Assembly (NCBI GenBank): GCA_029861655.1
Contig: JAOTZA010000107.1
Span: forward strand, 1 to 10,083
DNA length: 10,083 nucleotides
Reading direction: 5' to 3'
Origin: Acidobacteriota bacterium
GTDB lineage: Bacteria > Acidobacteriota > Thermoanaerobaculia > Multivoradales > JAHEKO01
Shown here: piece after piece, positions 7,585 through 10,083 of the stretch
Layout of the letters: every line of letters begins with the position of its first letter
How positions within the stretch are numbered: the stretch's first letter is position 1
The notes under the pieces: generated by a model
Database searches by the model: none
What the model was told of the DNA's origin: nothing
What the model saw: the letters and a program-made list of their open reading frames with translations, nothing else
Program-made: the position numbers and the translations under genes

Positions 7585-10083
7585 ATGCGATGCAGAAGGT
7601 CATGGGTCGGAGTTGCTCTCGTTGCAGTATCGATCCTCGCGCAAGCTGACGCGCCGGGGGTGGCCTCGATGTTGCCATCGCCTCTCGAACCGGCCTCGAC
7701 CGGTGGGATCGAGGCCGTGGATCGGGCGTTGGCGAGACTCTCGACGCACAAGCGACTTCTGGTCATCGGCGCCCACCCTGACGACGAGGACAACGCGCTT
7801 CTCACCTATGTGAGTCACGGCCTCGGCGGTGAAGCCGCTTATCTGTCGTTGTCGCGCGGCGAGGGCGGCCAGAATCTGATTGGCCCCGAGCTGGGGGTGG
7901 AGCTGGGGGTGATTCGCACCGGCGAGCTGCTTGCGGCGCGACGGATCGAGGGGACCCGACAGTTTTTCGCCCGGGCATTCGACTTCGGGTACACGCGTTC
8001 ACTCGACGAGACCTTTGCGCGCTGGCCCCGGGAGGTTCTGCAGGAGGACGCGGTTCGGGCGGTGCGACGTTTCAAGCCGCAGGTGGTGGTGGCGATCTTT
8101 CCGGCGGATGAGCGCGCCGGGCACGGCCAGCACCAGGCGTCGGCGGTAATCGCGGCCGACGCGGTGGCGCTCTCCGGCCGGTCCGACGAGTTCGCAAGCC
8201 TGGCCACCGAAGGCCTTGCACCGTGGCAGCCTCAGGCCCTTTACCGAAGAGCCTGGAGACAGGAGGATGCGAGCATCGTTTTCGGGCTCGGATCGATCGA
8301 CCCACACTCGGGGCTCTCGGTAGGCCAGATCGCCTCCAGGAGCCGAAGCCTTCATCGCTCGCAGGATATGGGGCGAGTTCAACCCCTCGGTCGGGCCGAG
8401 GGAGGTTTGATCTGGATCGCGGGTGCCGGGGGGCCGGAAGCTGGGGAGATTTTCTCCGGCATCGACACCCGGCTCGCCGGCATTGTCGAGTCGCTAGATG
8501 ACGGCACGGTCAAGACGCGGATCGCGGCGGTGCTGGAGGAGGTAGAGCAATCTGCGCGCAAGATGCGCCGCGACCTCTCACCCTTGGAACTTTCCCTGGC
8601 GGCTACCGAGATCGTCTCGATCGTTCGCCGGTTGGACGAGTCGATCGCGATCGCTGTCGCCGATTCGTCAACCTCCCCGGTCATCGAGCTCCTCGAGGAG
8701 AAGCGTCGGATCGCTTCAACGGCGCTTATCGCGGCGGCTGGAATCGTCCTGGATGCCACTGCCGATCGCGAAACCGTGGCAACCGGTAGCGGTCTGAACA
8801 TCACGACCTCTATTTGGATGCCATCGGAAGCCGGGGTTGAAGTCGGGGCGATGCGTCTCGAAAGCGCTGCGGGCTGGCAGGTCGGGCCGGGTCTCAGGAG
8901 CGGTCCCGAGCTGGACGCGTCGGGCGTCTGGAGGCAGGACTTTGCGGTCGAAGTGGCGGCGGATGCGGCGTCGACGATGCCGTACTTTCTTCGCCAGACG
9001 CAGCGGGCGAATCCCGATCTCTACGATTGGAGTGATGTGGCGGCTGCGAGTCGCGGGCAGCCCGCTGCACAGCCGCCTCTTCGGGCGATCTTCGAGCTAC
9101 GGATTTCGGGCGTCGAGATGGAGTTCGAGCGGGAAGTGGTGTTTCGCTTTGGCGACCAGGCCGTCGGCGAAGTGCGAAGACCGGTCCGGGCGGTACCCGA
9201 GCTGGAAGTAGCGGTCTTCCCGCGCTCTGTTCTGCTCAAGGCGGCGGGGCTCGAGCCGCAAGAGGCCACGGTCGAGGTCGTTTTGAGATCCAATGTGGAG
9301 CGGCCGCTCCGCGGCCGGTTGGTGATGAATCTCCCGCCCGACTGGCCGACCACGGAAATGCCGTTCGAAATCCCCGAGCCGGAAGGCTCGATGTCGCTCG
9401 CGTTGACCCTGAGGCCCCCGGTGGGGGTCGTCGCCGGTCTCCACGAGGCTTCGGTCACCGCCGTTCTGGCCGCAGAAGCGGACAAAGCCGAGGGGGCGAT
9501 GAGTGCCCCGCTGAGTGTCCCGATGAGCGGGGCGATGCCGCTCGTCGAGTATCCACATATCCGCCCGACACCGGTGCCGCGCGCCGCCGGTGTTTCCTTC
9601 CGTGTTCTCGAGATCGAGCTGCCAGAGCTCGATCTGGTGGGGTACGTCCCCGGAGCGTCGGACCGGGTGCCTGAGGTCCTCTCGCAGCTCGGTCTGCCGA
9701 TCCACATCTTGAGTAGCATCGAGCTCGAGCACGGAGACCTCGACCGTTTCGACGCTATCGTCGTTGGTAGTCGAGCCTACGAAACGGACGAATCGCTCGA
9801 CCGCGCCAACGGACGGCTTCTCGAATACTCGCGTCGTGGAGGAACGCTTTTGGTGCAGTACCAGCAGTATCAGTTCGTCCGCGGCGGTTATGCTCCATTC
9901 CCGTTGGAGATCGCCCGGCCCCACGGACGGGTGACCGATGAGACAGCACCGGTACGGATACTGGCCGCCGACCACCCGATCTTTCACCGGCCGAACCGAA
10001 TCGAGAGCGCCGACTGGGATGGCTGGGTTCAGGAGCGAGGTCTCTATTTTGCCGGTGGCTGGGATGATCGCTACACACCTCTT
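7585..10083 (+). CDS. Exported PIG-L/LmbE-type deacetylase with C-terminal amidotransferase-like domain (3' partial)
   Basis: Open for 833 codons from ATG 7585 to the window end. Residues 1-21 form a signal peptide (MRCRRS, hydrophobic core, cleavage probably after AQA). Residues about 55-270 are a PIG-L zinc deacetylase domain: AHPDDED at 63-69 (H64 and D67 as metal ligands), LSLSRGEGGQNLIGPEL at 87-103, VIRTGELLAARRIEG at 109-123, and HGQH at 180-183 giving the remaining catalytic and metal histidines by analogy with MshB. The family removes N-acetyl groups from amino-sugar conjugates; the substrate here is unknown. Residues about 280-390 are helical; about 395-660 are beta-rich, resembling the NEW3-type Ig-like domains of secreted carbohydrate enzymes. 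Residues about 670-833 resemble a class I amidotransferase/ThuA-like fold (DAIVVGSRAYE, RRGGTLLVQYQ) with no cysteine, so probably not catalytic. Long proteins of this layout usually end soon after the WDGWVQERGLYF stretch (810-821), so little is probably missing. The gene diverges from msrB. Confidence 0.88.
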   Translation, partial: MRCRRSWVGVALVAVSILAQADAPGVASMLPSPLEPASTGGIEAVDRALARLSTHKRLLVIGAHPDDEDNALLTYVSHGLGGEAAYLSLSRGEGGQNLIGPELGVELGVIRTGELLAARRIEGTRQFFARAFDFGYTRSLDETFARWPREVLQEDAVRAVRRFKPQVVVAIFPADERAGHGQHQASAVIAADAVALSGRSDEFASLATEGLAPWQPQALYRRAWRQEDASIVFGLGSIDPHSGLSVGQIASRSRSLHRSQDMGRVQPLGRAEGGLIWIAGAGGPEAGEIFSGIDTRLAGIVESLDDGTVKTRIAAVLEEVEQSARKMRRDLSPLELSLAATEIVSIVRRLDESIAIAVADSSTSPVIELLEEKRRIASTALIAAAGIVLDATADRETVATGSGLNITTSIWMPSEAGVEVGAMRLESAAGWQVGPGLRSGPELDASGVWRQDFAVEVAADAASTMPYFLRQTQRANPDLYDWSDVAAASRGQPAAQPPLRAIFELRISGVEMEFEREVVFRFGDQAVGEVRRPVRAVPELEVAVFPRSVLLKAAGLEPQEATVEVVLRSNVERPLRGRLVMNLPPDWPTTEMPFEIPEPEGSMSLALTLRPPVGVVAGLHEASVTAVLAAEADKAEGAMSAPLSVPMSGAMPLVEYPHIRPTPVPRAAGVSFRVLEIELPELDLVGYVPGASDRVPEVLSQLGLPIHILSSIELEHGDLDRFDAIVVGSRAYETDESLDRANGRLLEYSRRGGTLLVQYQQYQFVRGGYAPFPLEIARPHGRVTDETAPVRILAADHPIFHRPNRIESADWDGWVQERGLYFAGGWDDRYTPL
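7691..7717 (+). repeat. 9-bp perfect inverted repeat inside the deacetylase gene
   Basis: CGGCCTCGA (7691-7699) and TCGAGGCCG (7709-7717) flank a 9-base loop and would make a stable mRNA hairpin around codons 36-45, just after the signal peptide coding region. It may be incidental in a GC-rich gene. Confidence 0.45.
7888..7911 (+). repeat. Perfect 12-bp tandem duplication inside the deacetylase gene
   Basis: GAGCTGGGGGTG occurs twice back to back (7888-7899, 7900-7911), encoding ELGV-ELGV. The protein keeps the usual family spacing between LIGPE and the GVIRT motif, so the repeat is probably codon-level coincidence rather than a recent insertion. Confidence 0.6.
9505..9533 (+). repeat. 8-bp inverted repeat inside the deacetylase gene
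   Basis: GCCCCGCT (9505-9512) and AGCGGGGC (9526-9533) are perfect reverse complements around a 13-base loop. They fall in a low-complexity Met/Ser/Pro/Ala linker (residues about 637-651) between the beta-rich region and the C-terminal domain. No T-run follows, so it is not a terminator. Confidence 0.45.

Noticed and set aside
7467..7805. Longer msrB start sites upstream of the TTG
   Set aside because: They would run into or past the divergent deacetylase start and ignore the strong ribosome binding site and signal peptide at 7466.
9298..9309. 12-bp palindrome GAGCGGCCGCTC inside the deacetylase gene
   Set aside because: It has no loop, is in frame with conserved coding sequence, and such GC palindromes are expected by chance in this composition.
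9097..9987. Minus-strand open frame of 296 codons opposite the deacetylase gene
   Set aside because: The + strand frame is continuous for 833 codons with a signal peptide and catalytic motifs; the opposite frame is Arg/Gly/His-rich with no recognisable domain.

Overview
The window is dense, GC-rich bacterial chromosome with short intergenic gaps. It holds five protein genes, two of them cut by the window ends. I see no RNA genes, insertion sequences, CRISPR arrays or phage genes. Large multi-domain signalling proteins sit next to a long secreted PIG-L (LmbE-type) deacetylase of a kind familiar from Acidobacteriota, Bacteroidota and Gemmatimonadota. This fits a free-living, high-GC, Gram-negative-type bacterium, possibly an Acidobacteriota lineage. 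That placement is an impression from protein style, not a proven assignment.

Region 1 (1-4297, + strand) is a two-gene signalling operon. A hybrid histidine kinase (PAS end, HisKA, HATPase, two receiver domains, HPt) is followed after 6 bases by a receiver-PAS-GGDEF-EAL protein whose cyclase and phosphodiesterase motifs are both intact. The likely circuit is a phosphorelay from the kinase through its C-terminal HPt to the receiver of the second protein, adjusting cyclic di-GMP.

Region 2 (4298-4378) is a short convergent gap with a hairpin that may end the minus-strand operon.

Region 3 (4379-7466, - strand) is a probable two-gene operon: an exported single-cysteine methionine sulfoxide reductase B (TTG start, very strong ribosome binding site), then the E1 component of 2-oxoglutarate dehydrogenase. 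The E1 gene lacks the usual N-terminal E2-binding segment, has no E2 gene beside it in the window, and carries an apparent one-base deletion near 4741 that splits the last ~120 codons into another frame.

Region 4 (7467-7584) is a 118-base divergent promoter region. It has a TACAAT box 8 bases before the + strand start codon and an 8-bp inverted repeat.

Region 5 (7585 to the window end, + strand) is the large exported PIG-L deacetylase with a C-terminal amidotransferase-like domain. It is open at the right edge.

Nothing here amounts to a clearly new system. The most useful leads are the frameshifted and N-terminally short E1 gene, the possible leaderless promoter, and the kinase-to-c-di-GMP relay.
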